Positions 47,104 through 55,755 of a stretch of 64,000 bases of DNA are shown here, piece by piece; the stretch's first letter is position 1; every line of letters begins with the position of its first letter. Both the position numbers and the translations under genes were made by a program. Source of the stretch: Planctomycetales bacterium ZRK34 (GTDB taxonomy: Bacteria > Planctomycetota > Phycisphaerae > Phycisphaerales > Zrk34); contig CP050848.1 of NCBI GenBank assembly GCA_014873095.1, positions 4,957,850-5,021,849 on the forward strand. The letters run 5' to 3'. The notes beneath the pieces were generated by a model that did no database searches, had not been told where the DNA came from, and saw nothing but the letters and a program-made list of their open reading frames with translations.

Positions 47104-48540
47104 TCACGCCACCGTCGGGATCGGCCCAGAAGAAGAGGGGTCGTAGTCGTCGGCACGATGGGCTGATCGTGTCGACTGATCGGCGTCGGTCGGTTCGGTC
47201 TGGTGCAACTGCGCATCGGACACCACGGCGAAGTGGATGTTGCCGATCGTCAGCGTGTCGCCGACTTTCAGCGCCGCCTTGTCGATGCGGTGCTGATTCA
47301 GGTAGGTGCCGTTGCGCGACTGGGTGTCCAGCAGAAACCACTCGTCGCCGTGCTGCTCGATGCGGCAGTGCTCGCGCGAAACCGTCGGCAGCATCAACCG
47401 CACATCGCAGATATCCTCCCGCCCGAACGTCATCACCGGCTTGTTCATCGGAAGCGTGCGCTTCTCGCCGTTTTCCAGGTACATCACGAGCCACTTGTCC
47501 GGGCGCGGCGACTTGGTGCGTGTGTGGGTCTTGTTTGACGGATCATCCGGCTCGGGGGTGTCTTCAAGCTGGCGCTTGGCTGAGTCCAGCTCGTCGCAGG
47601 TCGACTCCAGGGCGCGGTGCAGTTCGTCAAGCTGGCGGGCCTGTTCTTCCTGGCGGGTGAGCAGGTCATCGAGATGCTGCTCGCGCCCGACGAGGTCGGC
47701 TTCGCGTTTGTCGAAGTCCGCCCGAAGTTGCACGATCGACTCACGCTCATCGACGAGCTTTTTCTCCATCTCGGCCATTTTCTGCGCCCGCTGTTTCAAC
47801 GCCTCGGACTCGGCTTCGATCTTGGCACGCTGCTGGGCCATGGTCTTGTCATGCTGGCTCAGACGCTTCTGCATCTCCTGTTCGGCCTTCTGGACCTCGC
47901 TGTGGCGGCTTTCGATCTGCTCACGCTCGGCATCGAGGGCTGCGCGGTCGTCGGCGATCTGCTGGCGCAGCGCGTCGAACTCCGCGCGGGCAGCGGTGAT
48001 CTCAGCCTGCTCATCGGTCAGGCGCTGCTGCTGCTCGGCGATCTCCTGGCGATGGGTTTCGACCTGCTGCTTGAGCCCGTCGATCTGCTCGGTCTGCTGG
48101 GCCAACTCGTCGCGGTGGGTCTGCAGTTCGGTGCGGTCGGCTTCGATCGACTGGCGGGTCTTGTCCAACTCGGCCTGCTCGGCGGCGATCCGACTGCGCT
48201 GCTGGTCAAGTTCGGTGCGCATCGGGTCCAACTCGGCAGCCTGGCGGTCGAGTTCGGCCTGGCGCGTCAGCAGTTGAGCATCGCGCTCAGCCAGTTGCTT
48301 CTGCTGCTGATCGAGTTCGGCGGCGCCGGCGTTGACATCAGCCTGCTGCTGCTGCAGAGCGGCCCAGTCGGTGTCCAACCGCTTCTGCTCCTGCAGCAGT
48401 CGCTGGCGGGCCTGCTCGATGGCGCCCTTGGATTCCTCAAGACGCACCGCACGATTCCGCAACTGCCGATAGGTGCGGTACAGGTACTGCATGTTTTCAT
48501 GCAGCTGGCGCGAAAGCTTTTCAGGGTCCCGCTTGGACAT
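47104..48540 (-). CDS. Long coiled-coil protein with C-terminal FHA domain
   Basis: A 478-residue protein. Residues 15-335 are an almost unbroken coiled coil very rich in Gln, Glu, Ala and Asp with heptad spacing. A charged linker follows, then an FHA phosphothreonine-binding domain at about 360-450 (MTFGREDICDVRLMLPTVSREHCRIE, FLLDTQSRNGTYLNQHRI). It has no membrane segment. FHA proteins bind phosphothreonine partners; a kinase is not nearby. ATG 48540 is used. The role may be a cytoskeletal or division scaffold, which is inferred. Confidence 0.9.
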   Translation of the reverse strand: MSKRDPEKLSRQLHENMQYLYRTYRQLRNRAVRLEESKGAIEQARQRLLQEQKRLDTDWAALQQQQADVNAGAAELDQQQKQLAERDAQLLTRQAELDRQAAELDPMRTELDQQRSRIAAEQAELDKTRQSIEADRTELQTHRDELAQQTEQIDGLKQQVETHRQEIAEQQQRLTDEQAEITAARAEFDALRQQIADDRAALDAEREQIESRHSEVQKAEQEMQKRLSQHDKTMAQQRAKIEAESEALKQRAQKMAEMEKKLVDERESIVQLRADFDKREADLVGREQHLDDLLTRQEEQARQLDELHRALESTCDELDSAKRQLEDTPEPDDPSNKTHTRTKSPRPDKWLVMYLENGEKRTLPMNKPVMTFGREDICDVRLMLPTVSREHCRIEQHGDEWFLLDTQSRNGTYLNQHRIDKAALKVGDTLTIGNIHFAVVSDAQLHQTEPTDADQSTRSAHRADDYDPSSSGPIPTVA

Positions 48541-48755
48541 CACGTTCCGGTTCCGACTACGGCTGGGTTGATCTGGCACATCGAGACTGAGTCATCTTAT
48601 GCCCACAGTCAGCCAAACGCTCGGCCGACTCTTCCTATTTCGGCAGACCGACCGGGGATTCTGCAACTGGAGCCATCGGCGGTTGCATCAGGGCCGCCCA
48701 GCGCGTAAACATAGTCTCCATGGACGCCTGCCCGCGGCGTCCGGGAGGTTCGATC

Positions 48756-49607
48756 ATGGCGTCAAAACCGTCAAAATCCAAACAGCACAAACCGGCGCCC
48801 AACGCGGTGGTGTTTTTTGCTTATCCGAAACTGCTTTTCATCTGGCCGCTGATCGTGGCCGGGCCGCTGTTCTGGCTGGCGATCTGGGCCGGCGCCGATG
48901 GGACCGGCAGCCTCGAGGTATTCGCGTGGTTGTACATGTTTCTGATGGTGATCGTGATACTGACGATCGGGGTCGACATCGAACGCAACTACGCGGTGTT
49001 ATGGTTCGTGATCTTTCTGGCGTTGTTTTTTGCCGGTAAATGGCTGGCCACCAATGAAACATTCAAATGGGGCATCGGCAACATCTACAACTGGTTCGCC
49101 AACATGGACGTTCAGTACGATCGCAATCTCGGACTGGCGCTGAGTATTTTTCTGCTGCCGCCGTACCTGGTGATGATTCTGTGGTCGCGGGTTCAGCACA
49201 AGTGGCGGATCACGCACAACGAGTTTGAACAGTATTCATGGGGTCGGGCCGATGACTCGCTGGCGCGCGGGGCCAAGCGGGTGCGTTCGACGTATCCCGA
49301 TCTGCTGGAGTTGCTGCTGTGCGGAGCGGGCACACTGATCGTGTACAGCGCGACCGGACGCAGCGAGTTGCGGCGGATTCACAATGTGCCGCTACTGTTT
49401 CTGGTCCGCAAGCGGCTGAACAATCTGCTGGAGCAGACGGCCGTGACGCTCGAGTCCGACCAGGCGATTCTCGAAGCCGAAGAAGCTGAGACTGAATCCG
49501 AGGAAGCCGAGGCGGCCGAAGCGCTCGAGGGTTCAGATGATGAGGAAGACGCTGGGTATGATGTGGCCGACGAGGACGAACCCGGCAGTCGTGACGAGAA
49601 GCTTTAG
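48756..49607 (+). CDS. Unknown multi-pass membrane protein with acidic tail
   Basis: A 283-residue protein whose ATG has GGGAGG 7 bp upstream. After a basic start it has four membrane segments (FIWPLIVAGPLFWLAIWAG, LYMFLMVIVILTIGVDI, AVLWFVIFLALFFAGKWL and LALSIFLLPPYLVMILW), then a soluble domain (SWGRADDSLARGAKRVRSTYPDLLELLLCGAGTLIVY) and a very acidic tail rich in Glu and Asp. I do not recognise the family. It is divergent from the FHA gene and is followed by the 28-bp post-stop repeat. Confidence 0.8.
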   Translation: MASKPSKSKQHKPAPNAVVFFAYPKLLFIWPLIVAGPLFWLAIWAGADGTGSLEVFAWLYMFLMVIVILTIGVDIERNYAVLWFVIFLALFFAGKWLATNETFKWGIGNIYNWFANMDVQYDRNLGLALSIFLLPPYLVMILWSRVQHKWRITHNEFEQYSWGRADDSLARGAKRVRSTYPDLLELLLCGAGTLIVYSATGRSELRRIHNVPLLFLVRKRLNNLLEQTAVTLESDQAILEAEEAETESEEAEAAEALEGSDDEEDAGYDVADEDEPGSRDEKL

Positions 49608-49610
49608 GAC

Positions 49611-49638
49611 GCGCTCCCCTTTGGGTCGCGGCTAAACG
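49611..49638. repeat. 28-bp post-stop repeat, copy 2
   Basis: GCGCTCCCC ... GGCTAAACG starts 4 bp after the membrane protein stop and matches copy 1 at 620-647 in 26 of 28 positions. Confidence 0.6.
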
Positions 49639-49644
49639 TTGGGT

Positions 49645-50430
49645 CTAATTCAACAGTTCAAGCATGCGGGCGTGCAGCGTCGGGTTGGCGGCGAGGATGC
49701 CGTTGAGGCCGTCGAAGATGTGCACTTCGGTACCGTCGAGGCGCGACACTTTGCCGCCGGCTTCGGTCACGATCAACAAAGAGGCGGCATAATCCCACGG
49801 CTTGAGGCTCGGGTGAACATAGCCGTCGCCATCGCCCGTCGCCACGGCGCAGAGCCCGACGACGGCACTGCCCTGCGAACGGATCTGCCCGGCGGTGTTG
49901 ATGATGTCATGACCGCGCGTCAACACGAGGCGGCGGTTGGCGAGGCGTGAAAAGTCGATTTCTATTTTGGCCTGCTCGAGCAGATCGTGATCGGACACGT
50001 GCACGCGCTGGCCGTCGCGCCAGGCGCCCTGACCTTGTTCGGCGATAAGCAACTGATCGATCATCGGCAGGGCGACCCCCCCGAGGATCGGCCGACCGGC
50101 TTCGACCAGTGCCAGCGACACGCCGAATGTCGGCATCAGCCCAACGGCAAAATTGTGCGTGCCGTCGATCGGGTCCAGCACCCAGCACCGCTGATCGCGG
50201 TCGTCCGGCATCCGGTCCAGGCCCTGTTCCTCGGCGACGAGCCGGTCGCCGGGAAACGATTCGGCGATGAGCTTTTCAATGTATTGTTGAATCTGCAGGT
50301 CGCCGGCGGTGACGAAATCCGTGGGCCCCTGTTTGTGCTGGATGCTCAGTTCATGACGACGCCGATACAGGTCGCGGACCTGTACGGCGGCATCTGTCAG
50401 CGCTCGTTCGAGAAATTCACGTTCAGTCAT
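49645..50430 (-). CDS. Inositol monophosphatase family protein
   Basis: A 261-residue Mg-dependent phosphatase of the IMPase/SuhB/CysQ family. The motifs are in order: GPTDFVTAGDLQIQQYI, LVAEEQG with the first metal Glu, WVLDPIDGTHNF with the two Asp, and the C-terminal KPWDYAASLLIVTEAGG. The length is typical. It could act on inositol phosphate, PAP or fructose bisphosphate; sequence alone does not say. ATG 50430 is used; a GTG lies 6 bp upstream. Confidence 0.92.
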   Translation of the reverse strand: MTEREFLERALTDAAVQVRDLYRRRHELSIQHKQGPTDFVTAGDLQIQQYIEKLIAESFPGDRLVAEEQGLDRMPDDRDQRCWVLDPIDGTHNFAVGLMPTFGVSLALVEAGRPILGGVALPMIDQLLIAEQGQGAWRDGQRVHVSDHDLLEQAKIEIDFSRLANRRLVLTRGHDIINTAGQIRSQGSAVVGLCAVATGDGDGYVHPSLKPWDYAASLLIVTEAGGKVSRLDGTEVHIFDGLNGILAANPTLHARMLELLN

Positions 50431-50504
50431 AACCACAGTTTAACCTGTTGCGCGGCGTGATGTGGATGGGGGAATGCTCGGTGAGTGATGCGAGTCGCTC
50501 AATG

Positions 50505-50533
50505 AAAAAGCGGAGGGATTCGAATCCCTCCGC
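50505..50533 (-). terminator. Intrinsic terminator of the desaturase gene
   Basis: A perfect 24-bp palindrome (GCGGAGGGATTC / GAATCCCTCCGC, 50510-50533) is followed on the minus strand by CTTTTT. It lies 34 bp past the desaturase stop. Confidence 0.85.
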
Positions 50534-50566
50534 CATGTGTGCGGATGCGAATGAAGCGCGGACAGA

Positions 50567-51454
50567 TTACTGCGGCATCTGCTCGGGCTTGGGCAGAACC
50601 AGATCGCGGGCCAGGCCGACCAGGGCCAGGGCGCGAATCTGCCAGTAGGTAATGTCGATTTCGTACCAGCGCAGGCCGTGGGCGGCGGAGCGCTGATAGG
50701 CGTGGTGGTTGTTGTGCCAGCCTTCACCGAAGCTGAGCACGGCGACCCACCAGAGGTTGGTGGAGTTGTCGGTGGTCTGGTAGTTGCGGTAGCCCCAGGT
50801 GTGCGAGGCGGAGTTGACGAACCACGTGCCGTGATACACGATCACGATGCGCAGTGCGATGGCCCACAACACCCATGAAAGCCCCGAAGCGGAGATGCCC
50901 GTCGACGCGGCCCACTCGCCGGCGAAGTACAGGATCGGAACCAGCGCCACGTTCGGCACCCAGAACCAGTTGTTGATCACGCGCAGACCGGGATCACGCA
51001 TCAGATCCTTGGCGGCGTCGAGTCCCTTCTGGCCCTCGGCGTCGCGGTGCATGCACCACAGCGCATGGGCCCAGGTGAAACCATGCCGCGGGGTGTGCGG
51101 GTCGGTGTCTTCGTCGGAATGTTTGTGATGGATGCGGTGAATGCCGACCCACTGCGCCGGGCCGCCTTGCCAGGCGAGACAGCCGCAGAGTGTGAGAATG
51201 TACTCGAACCATTTGGGCGTTTTGAAACTGCGGTGCGTCAGCAGGCGGTGGTAGCAGAGGGTGATGCCGACGTTGCCACTGAGCCAGATGAACACGAACA
51301 TGAGCACCAGGCCCGTCCATGTGAAGAAAAACGGCGCCGCGATCGCAGCCAGGTGCATCACCGCGATGCCGGCGACGACTGACCAATGCACTCGATTCCA
51401 TTCGATGCCGCGCTTGCGCAGCGGAGGCAGCGCGGTGGGTTGGTTAGTTGACAT
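50567..51454 (-). CDS. Acyl-CoA delta-9-type fatty acid desaturase
   Basis: A 295-residue membrane di-iron desaturase. The three histidine boxes are HRLLTHR, HRIHHKH and HNNHHAY, in the spacing of stearoyl-CoA 9-desaturases. Membrane segments include VVAGIAVMHLAAIAAPFFF and LVLMFVFIWLSGNVGITL. AGAGGGA 8 bp upstream supports ATG 51454. It would introduce a double bond into saturated acyl chains to keep membranes fluid. Confidence 0.94.
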   Translation of the reverse strand: MSTNQPTALPPLRKRGIEWNRVHWSVVAGIAVMHLAAIAAPFFFTWTGLVLMFVFIWLSGNVGITLCYHRLLTHRSFKTPKWFEYILTLCGCLAWQGGPAQWVGIHRIHHKHSDEDTDPHTPRHGFTWAHALWCMHRDAEGQKGLDAAKDLMRDPGLRVINNWFWVPNVALVPILYFAGEWAASTGISASGLSWVLWAIALRIVIVYHGTWFVNSASHTWGYRNYQTTDNSTNLWWVAVLSFGEGWHNNHHAYQRSAAHGLRWYEIDITYWQIRALALVGLARDLVLPKPEQMPQ

Positions 51455-51673
51455 GCACGATCCCTCTTGCTGTTGTTTGTTGGTGGAACCTCTATCCGCG
51501 GGCCTGCGTAGAGGTCGGCCCAGGCACGGGGGTTCACTGTCGCCCCCATGTGGCCCCACATGATAGCGACTGTTGGGCATCGGGCAAAACCTGTGCCGGT
51601 TTAATTATCGGCCCGATGGCCTTTGAGAGTGCACATTAGGGGGTTGGATCGATTCGCAGCCGAAAAGGGCGGA

Positions 51674-52030
51674 TCAGCCCTTGAATTGACGGGCCGGCTC
51701 GGGCGACTCGAAAAGGTTCATCACGATGTGCAGATTCATGATCCGCAGGGAACCCATGACGTTCTCATCGGGGATCAGCACGTGAAGCTGCCCGCCGACG
51801 CTCATCATTTTTTTGCGGATGGTCACCAGCATGCCGATCGCGCCCGAACTCAGCAGCCGAACCCCGGTAAAGTCGATCAGCAACTTCAGATCGTGCTCGT
51901 CCATCAGCGTCGCGGTGGTTTCGTACATCAGGCGAACGGCATGCCCGTCGACTTTGCCGGCGGGGAAAGTCATGTGGGCGATGTCGCCATCGCGGTGCAG
52001 GAGCACGGGGGACTCGGGGGTGTCATTCAC
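51674..52030 (-). CDS. STAS-domain protein (anti-anti-sigma-like)
   Basis: A 118-residue STAS protein. LKLLIDFTGVRLLSSGAIGMLVTIRKKMMSVGGQLHVLI holds the serine pair in the position phosphorylated in SpoIIAA-like antagonists. The GTG start overlaps the stop of the upstream HD gene by 4 bp (GTGA), so the pair is co-translated. The PP2C phosphatase encoded at 56.9 kb is the kind of enzyme that could act on it, though the two are not adjacent. Confidence 0.88.
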   Translation of the reverse strand: MNDTPESPVLLHRDGDIAHMTFPAGKVDGHAVRLMYETTATLMDEHDLKLLIDFTGVRLLSSGAIGMLVTIRKKMMSVGGQLHVLIPDENVMGSLRIMNLHIVMNLFESPEPARQFKG

Positions 52031-52575
52031 GGGGTGGCTCGCGAAGCGGTCAGTTGGTGGAAAGCGGCGAGGTACTCGGCCTCGGCTTGGGTGGGGCTGA
52101 TGGGACTGATGCGGTCAGACAGCGGGGCGATGCCGACAGCGAAACCCCATGGCTGAGGCGGAGGAGCCATCACGTCGCGGGCTTCGGTCACCAGCAGCGT
52201 GTCATCGGCGAGGCGGACCGTCTCGGGCATCGGCCAGGTCAGACCCATGTGCTCGATGATCACGCGGAGCAGAGCGTTTTCCGTTTCACCGTACTGGGGC
52301 AACATCGATTTCAACGGTCGCGGCAGATCGGACAGATATGCCTCGGCAGCGTCGTGCAGGAGACCCCAGAGGACCGTGTCGTCATCGTGGCCCTGCTGCT
52401 GCAGCAATCGCATGACGCGCACCGAATGCTCAGCTACGCAGTAGAATTCGCGGCAGTGGCCGTTGAAGCGGCATTGCAGACTCAGGGCGTGGGCGATGTC
52501 GTCGATGTCGATGTCGCCCGGCTGCGGTCGCAGGGGAAAGAACTGTCGGCCGCGGTAGGTTTGAATCCAGTCCAT
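52027..52575 (-). CDS. HD-domain phosphohydrolase
   Basis: A 182-residue HD-superfamily hydrolase. CVAEHSVRVMRLLQQQG supplies the first His, LLHDAAEAYLSDLPRPLK the HD pair, and VTEARDVM the distal Asp. The pattern is that of the small YfbR-like or phage-type phosphohydrolases that act on nucleotides. It is the first gene of a pair with the STAS gene. Substrate not known. Confidence 0.85.
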   Translation of the reverse strand: MDWIQTYRGRQFFPLRPQPGDIDIDDIAHALSLQCRFNGHCREFYCVAEHSVRVMRLLQQQGHDDDTVLWGLLHDAAEAYLSDLPRPLKSMLPQYGETENALLRVIIEHMGLTWPMPETVRLADDTLLVTEARDVMAPPPQPWGFAVGIAPLSDRISPISPTQAEAEYLAAFHQLTASRATP

Positions 52576-52623
52576 GGCTCATGATTGTCCCCATTCAAGC
52601 GTTGGCTTTCAACCGGGGGTCGC

Positions 52624-52629
52624 TACAAT
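52624..52629 (+). promoter_or_regulatory. TACAAT -10 element of sixA
   Basis: TACAAT lies 39 bp before the ATG of sixA, leaving a short leader with a GGGAG ribosome site. No clear -35 box is seen. Confidence 0.35.
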
Positions 52630-52662
52630 GCACCCTGACACGCGAGGCTTTGGGAGTGGTTG

Positions 52663-53145
52663 ATGCTGGTGATGTTGTTTCGACATGGAATCGCGGAGGC
52701 TCACGGTCCGGATGGATCCGACGCCTCGCGACGGTTGACTTCTGCGGGCGTGAAGAAAACACGCGAGGCGGCGGCGGGGTTGTCGCGGTTTGCCCACGTG
52801 CCCGAAGTGATTCTGACCAGCCCGTTGACCCGGGCGGTACAAACGGCTGACATTCTTGGCGCGACGCTGGATCTGCGCCCGCAGGTCGAGGATGTGCTGG
52901 CGTACGGGCCGGCCGAGGCGGTGATTCAGATGCTTTCGGAGCGGTCGGAGAATACCGTGATGCTCGTCGGACATGAGCCGACGTTCAGCCAGTGCGTGGA
53001 GCGGGTCTGCACACGGGGTGCTGAGGGGTTTGTTCAGATGAAGAAGGCGGGATGCGCCTGCGTTTCGTATGATCCCGGTCGGCAGGGGCGGTTGATGTGG
53101 CTGGCATCGCCGAAAATGCTGCGGGCTCTCGCAACGAAAAAATGA
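52663..53145 (+). CDS. sixA: SixA-type phosphohistidine phosphatase
   Basis: A 160-residue histidine phosphatase family protein. LFRHGIAEAHG near the start holds the catalytic RHG, LTSPLTRAVQTADIL the second Arg, and MLVGHEPTFSQ the second His. SixA removes phosphate from histidine phosphotransfer domains or from the nitrogen PTS protein NPr. GGGAG 7 bp upstream supports ATG 52663; TTG directly before it is also in frame. Confidence 0.9.
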   Translation: MLVMLFRHGIAEAHGPDGSDASRRLTSAGVKKTREAAAGLSRFAHVPEVILTSPLTRAVQTADILGATLDLRPQVEDVLAYGPAEAVIQMLSERSENTVMLVGHEPTFSQCVERVCTRGAEGFVQMKKAGCACVSYDPGRQGRLMWLASPKMLRALATKK

Positions 53146-53226
53146 CGTCGACGGACGGTTGCACGAACCGCATCCCTCGGCGATGATTCGAATTCAACGC
53201 CTTTGTATTCACTGACTGGAGCTAGC

Positions 53227-53661
53227 ATGAAGACCGCCACCATCGAAACCTCACGCGGCACGATCAAAATCGAGCTGTTCGAAGAGCAAGCCCCCCTGAC
53301 CGTCGGCAATTTCGTCAAACTCGCCAACGACGGATTCTACAACGGCCTCAAGTTCCACCGCGTCATCCCGGACTTCATGATCCAGGGCGGCTGCCCCCAG
53401 GGCACCGGCACCGGCGGCCCCGGCTACAAGTTCGATGATGAGGCCGGCGCTCTGGCGCTGAAGCACGACAAGCCCGGCATCCTCTCGATGGCCAACGCGG
53501 GGCCGAACACCAACGGCTCGCAGTTTTTCATCACCCATGTCCCCTGTCCCTGGCTCGACGGCAAGCACGGTGTCTTCGGTCACGTCCTCGAAGGCCAAAG
53601 CATCGTCGACACGATCAAGCAGGGCGACGTGATGAACACCGTCACCATTGCCGACGAATAA
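53227..53661 (+). CDS. Cyclophilin-type peptidyl-prolyl isomerase
   Basis: A 144-residue cyclophilin that speeds proline cis-trans isomerisation. FHRVIPDFMIQGGCPQGTG, GILSMANAGPNTNGSQFFITHVPCPWLDGKHGVFGHVLEG carry the Arg, Phe, Met, Gln and Trp/His active-site residues. There is no export signal, so it is cytoplasmic (PpiB-like). GGAG upstream supports ATG 53227. Confidence 0.95.
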   Translation: MKTATIETSRGTIKIELFEEQAPLTVGNFVKLANDGFYNGLKFHRVIPDFMIQGGCPQGTGTGGPGYKFDDEAGALALKHDKPGILSMANAGPNTNGSQFFITHVPCPWLDGKHGVFGHVLEGQSIVDTIKQGDVMNTVTIADE

Positions 53662-53791
53662 ACCCGCCGGTAGCACGCGACAGACAAGCGACATCAACAC
53701 GTCCGCGCGATGTCCTCGCGCCGCCTACGGCGCTGAGTGTCGCATGCGGTATGTTTTGCTGTAAAACCTTGCGATATCGACGTCAAATCTT

Positions 53792-53821
53792 AATTCTAAT
53801 GTTATCAAGAACATTAGAATT
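53792..53821. repeat. AT-rich 12-bp perfect inverted repeat
   Basis: AATTCTAATGTT and AACATTAGAATT flank a 6-base loop. It is strikingly AT-rich for this genome. It lies between the 3' ends of the cyclophilin and TetR genes and may be a terminator or a protein site. Confidence 0.6.
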
Positions 53822-53891
53822 TAATGCGCGGAACACGCCATGTACATGGTGCGCATGATGGGTACTGTGTGCAGCAACGTGGTGTGTCGAA

Positions 53892-54467
53892 TCACACTGG
53901 CGCGGGCAGGTATTTGTCCATCAGCGTTTCCGCGGCCCGGCGAGCGATCGTTGAGGCGTTGGTGTTGTTGCCGCCGACCTGTTGCAGCACCATCGCGCCC
54001 TCCAGCAGCATGTCCAATTCCTCGATGAAGGCTTCCGCATCCGACGCGCCGGCCCGCTCGGCGAGGGCGATCAGTATGCCGCGTGTTTCGACTTTCTGCT
54101 CGGCGGCCAGGCGATGGGCCGGGTGATTCGGATTCGGAAACTCCACCGCCGCGTTGATGAACAGGCACCCGTAATAATCTTCATCCTGAAAAAATCCGTC
54201 GAGGATGTCGAAGATCGCCAGCAGTTGTGCTCGCGGCTCCGGCCCGCCGCGTCGGGGCATCTGATCGACCAGTTCCTGCTGCCACCAGCGGTTGTGCTCT
54301 TCAAGCACGGCGATGATCAGATCGTCCTTAGACTGGAAGTGGTTGTAGAACGTTTGTTTAGAGCAGCCGACCTCCATCAGGATGCGGTCGAGACCGACGG
54401 AGATAAACCCCTCGCGATAAAACAGATTATGACCGGCTTCGATGAGCTTGTCTCTTGTGGACGACAT
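53892..54467 (-). CDS. TetR-family repressor
   Basis: A 191-residue regulator. The helix-turn-helix occupies about residues 5-50 (KLIEAGHNLFYREGFISVGLDRILMEVGCSKQTFYNHFQSKDDL). The C-terminal part (DGFFQDEDYYGCLFINAAVEFPNP) resembles the AcuR/YcdC-like ligand-binding branch. GGGAG upstream supports ATG 54467. It diverges from the methyltransferase gene and a nested dyad operator lies between them, so it very likely represses both. Confidence 0.9.
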   Translation of the reverse strand: MSSTRDKLIEAGHNLFYREGFISVGLDRILMEVGCSKQTFYNHFQSKDDLIIAVLEEHNRWWQQELVDQMPRRGGPEPRAQLLAIFDILDGFFQDEDYYGCLFINAAVEFPNPNHPAHRLAAEQKVETRGILIALAERAGASDAEAFIEELDMLLEGAMVLQQVGGNNTNASTIARRAAETLMDKYLPAPV

Positions 54468-54484
54468 GGGCGTATCTCCCGTGG

Positions 54485-54520
54485 TTGACCCAAAGTCTAC
54501 TGGATTAGACCACAAGTCAA
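54485..54520. promoter_or_regulatory. Nested dyad operator between tetR and methyltransferase
   Basis: TTGAC (54485) and GTCAA (54516), and inside them GTCTA (54495) and TAGAC (54506), form a symmetric 36-bp site centred on CTGGAT. It starts 17 bp upstream of the TetR ATG. The size and symmetry suit a TetR operator; regulator binding is inferred. Confidence 0.65.
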
Positions 54521-54634
54521 TTGGTACCCGACCAGGCGACGCCTATGTTCTAAGCGTCGTGTTTACACAGGCACGGCATGGGTGTGCCCGACCGCACACA
54601 TTCTAGTCCCCAAACTGCTGATAAGGAACATCGC

Positions 54635-55717
54635 ATGACCCAACTGCAACAACCCGACATTGACCTGTCCCGCAAAGAACAATTCGCCGGCCGCTTGGTC
54701 GATGCCCTCAACGCCGGCGCCATGAGCATGATGCTGAGCATCGGCCACCGCACGGGCCTGTTCGACACGATGAGTGAGATGGATGCCGCCACGGTTGAGC
54801 AGATCGCCGAGCAGGCGAAGCTTCAGCCTCGCTACGTGCGCGAGTGGCTCGGCGCGATGGTGACCTGGCAGGTGGTGGAATATGACCCTGCCCTGCGGAC
54901 CTACACGCTGCCGGCCGAGCACGCGGCGATGCTCACCCGCGCTGCGACGCCGGAAAATATCGCCGGATCGATGCAGTGGTTCAGCGTGCTCGGCGGCGTC
55001 GAGGACGAAGTCGTTCGCTGCTTCCGTGATGGCGGCGGTGTGCCCTATGAACGATTCAACCGCTTCCATGAGGTCATGGCCGAGGAAAGTCTGCAGACGG
55101 TCGTGGCGGCCCTGTTCGATCACATTCTGCCACTGGCTCCCGGCATCCAGAAGCGACTCGAAGCCGGCATCGATGTGTGCGATGTCGGCTGCGGATCGGG
55201 CTGGGCGCTGATGGCGATGGCTGAGCAATACCCCGCCTCGCAATTTACCGGTTACGACTTTTTCCCGGCGGCGGTCCAGCGAGCGCGCGACGAAGCCCAA
55301 CGGCGCGGCTTGACCAATGTGCGCTTTGAGGTGCGCGATGCGGCGAAAATCGACGAGTCCGAATCGTTCGATCTGATCACGACCTTCGACGCCATTCACG
55401 ACCAGGTCGACCCGGCTGCGGTATTGCGCAACATCTTCAGCGCGCTGCGTCCCGGCGGCACCTACCTCGCGCAGGACATCCGCGCCTCCTCACACCTGGA
55501 AAACAATCTCGATCACCCCGTGGCGCCGTTCCTGTACACGATCTCGACGATGCACTGCATGACGGTTTCGCTGGCGCATTGCGGGTGCGGACTGGGCACA
55601 TGCTGGGGTGAGGAAATGGCGCTGCGGATGTTCCGCGAAGCGGGTTTTTCCAGCGTCGATGTGCACACACTCGAACACGACATCATGAACAACTTCTACA
55701 TCATGCGCAAGCCGTGA
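54635..55717 (+). CDS. SAM-dependent methyltransferase
   Basis: A 360-residue class I methyltransferase with an N-terminal winged-helix dimerisation domain (IGHRTGLFDTMSEMDAATVEQIAEQAKLQPRYVREWLGAM) and a Rossmann domain beginning IDVCDVGCGSGWALMAMAEQYP, the SAM-binding motif I, followed by LITTFDAIHDQVDPAAVLRNI. It resembles the Rv2258c-like small-molecule methyltransferases. AAGGA upstream supports ATG 54635. The divergent TetR gene probably controls it in response to a small molecule. Substrate unknown. Confidence 0.88.
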   Translation: MTQLQQPDIDLSRKEQFAGRLVDALNAGAMSMMLSIGHRTGLFDTMSEMDAATVEQIAEQAKLQPRYVREWLGAMVTWQVVEYDPALRTYTLPAEHAAMLTRAATPENIAGSMQWFSVLGGVEDEVVRCFRDGGGVPYERFNRFHEVMAEESLQTVVAALFDHILPLAPGIQKRLEAGIDVCDVGCGSGWALMAMAEQYPASQFTGYDFFPAAVQRARDEAQRRGLTNVRFEVRDAAKIDESESFDLITTFDAIHDQVDPAAVLRNIFSALRPGGTYLAQDIRASSHLENNLDHPVAPFLYTISTMHCMTVSLAHCGCGLGTCWGEEMALRMFREAGFSSVDVHTLEHDIMNNFYIMRKP

Positions 55718-55755
55718 CGCTTGCCGCGTGAGGCTGGGCGGCATGTTATCATGCG

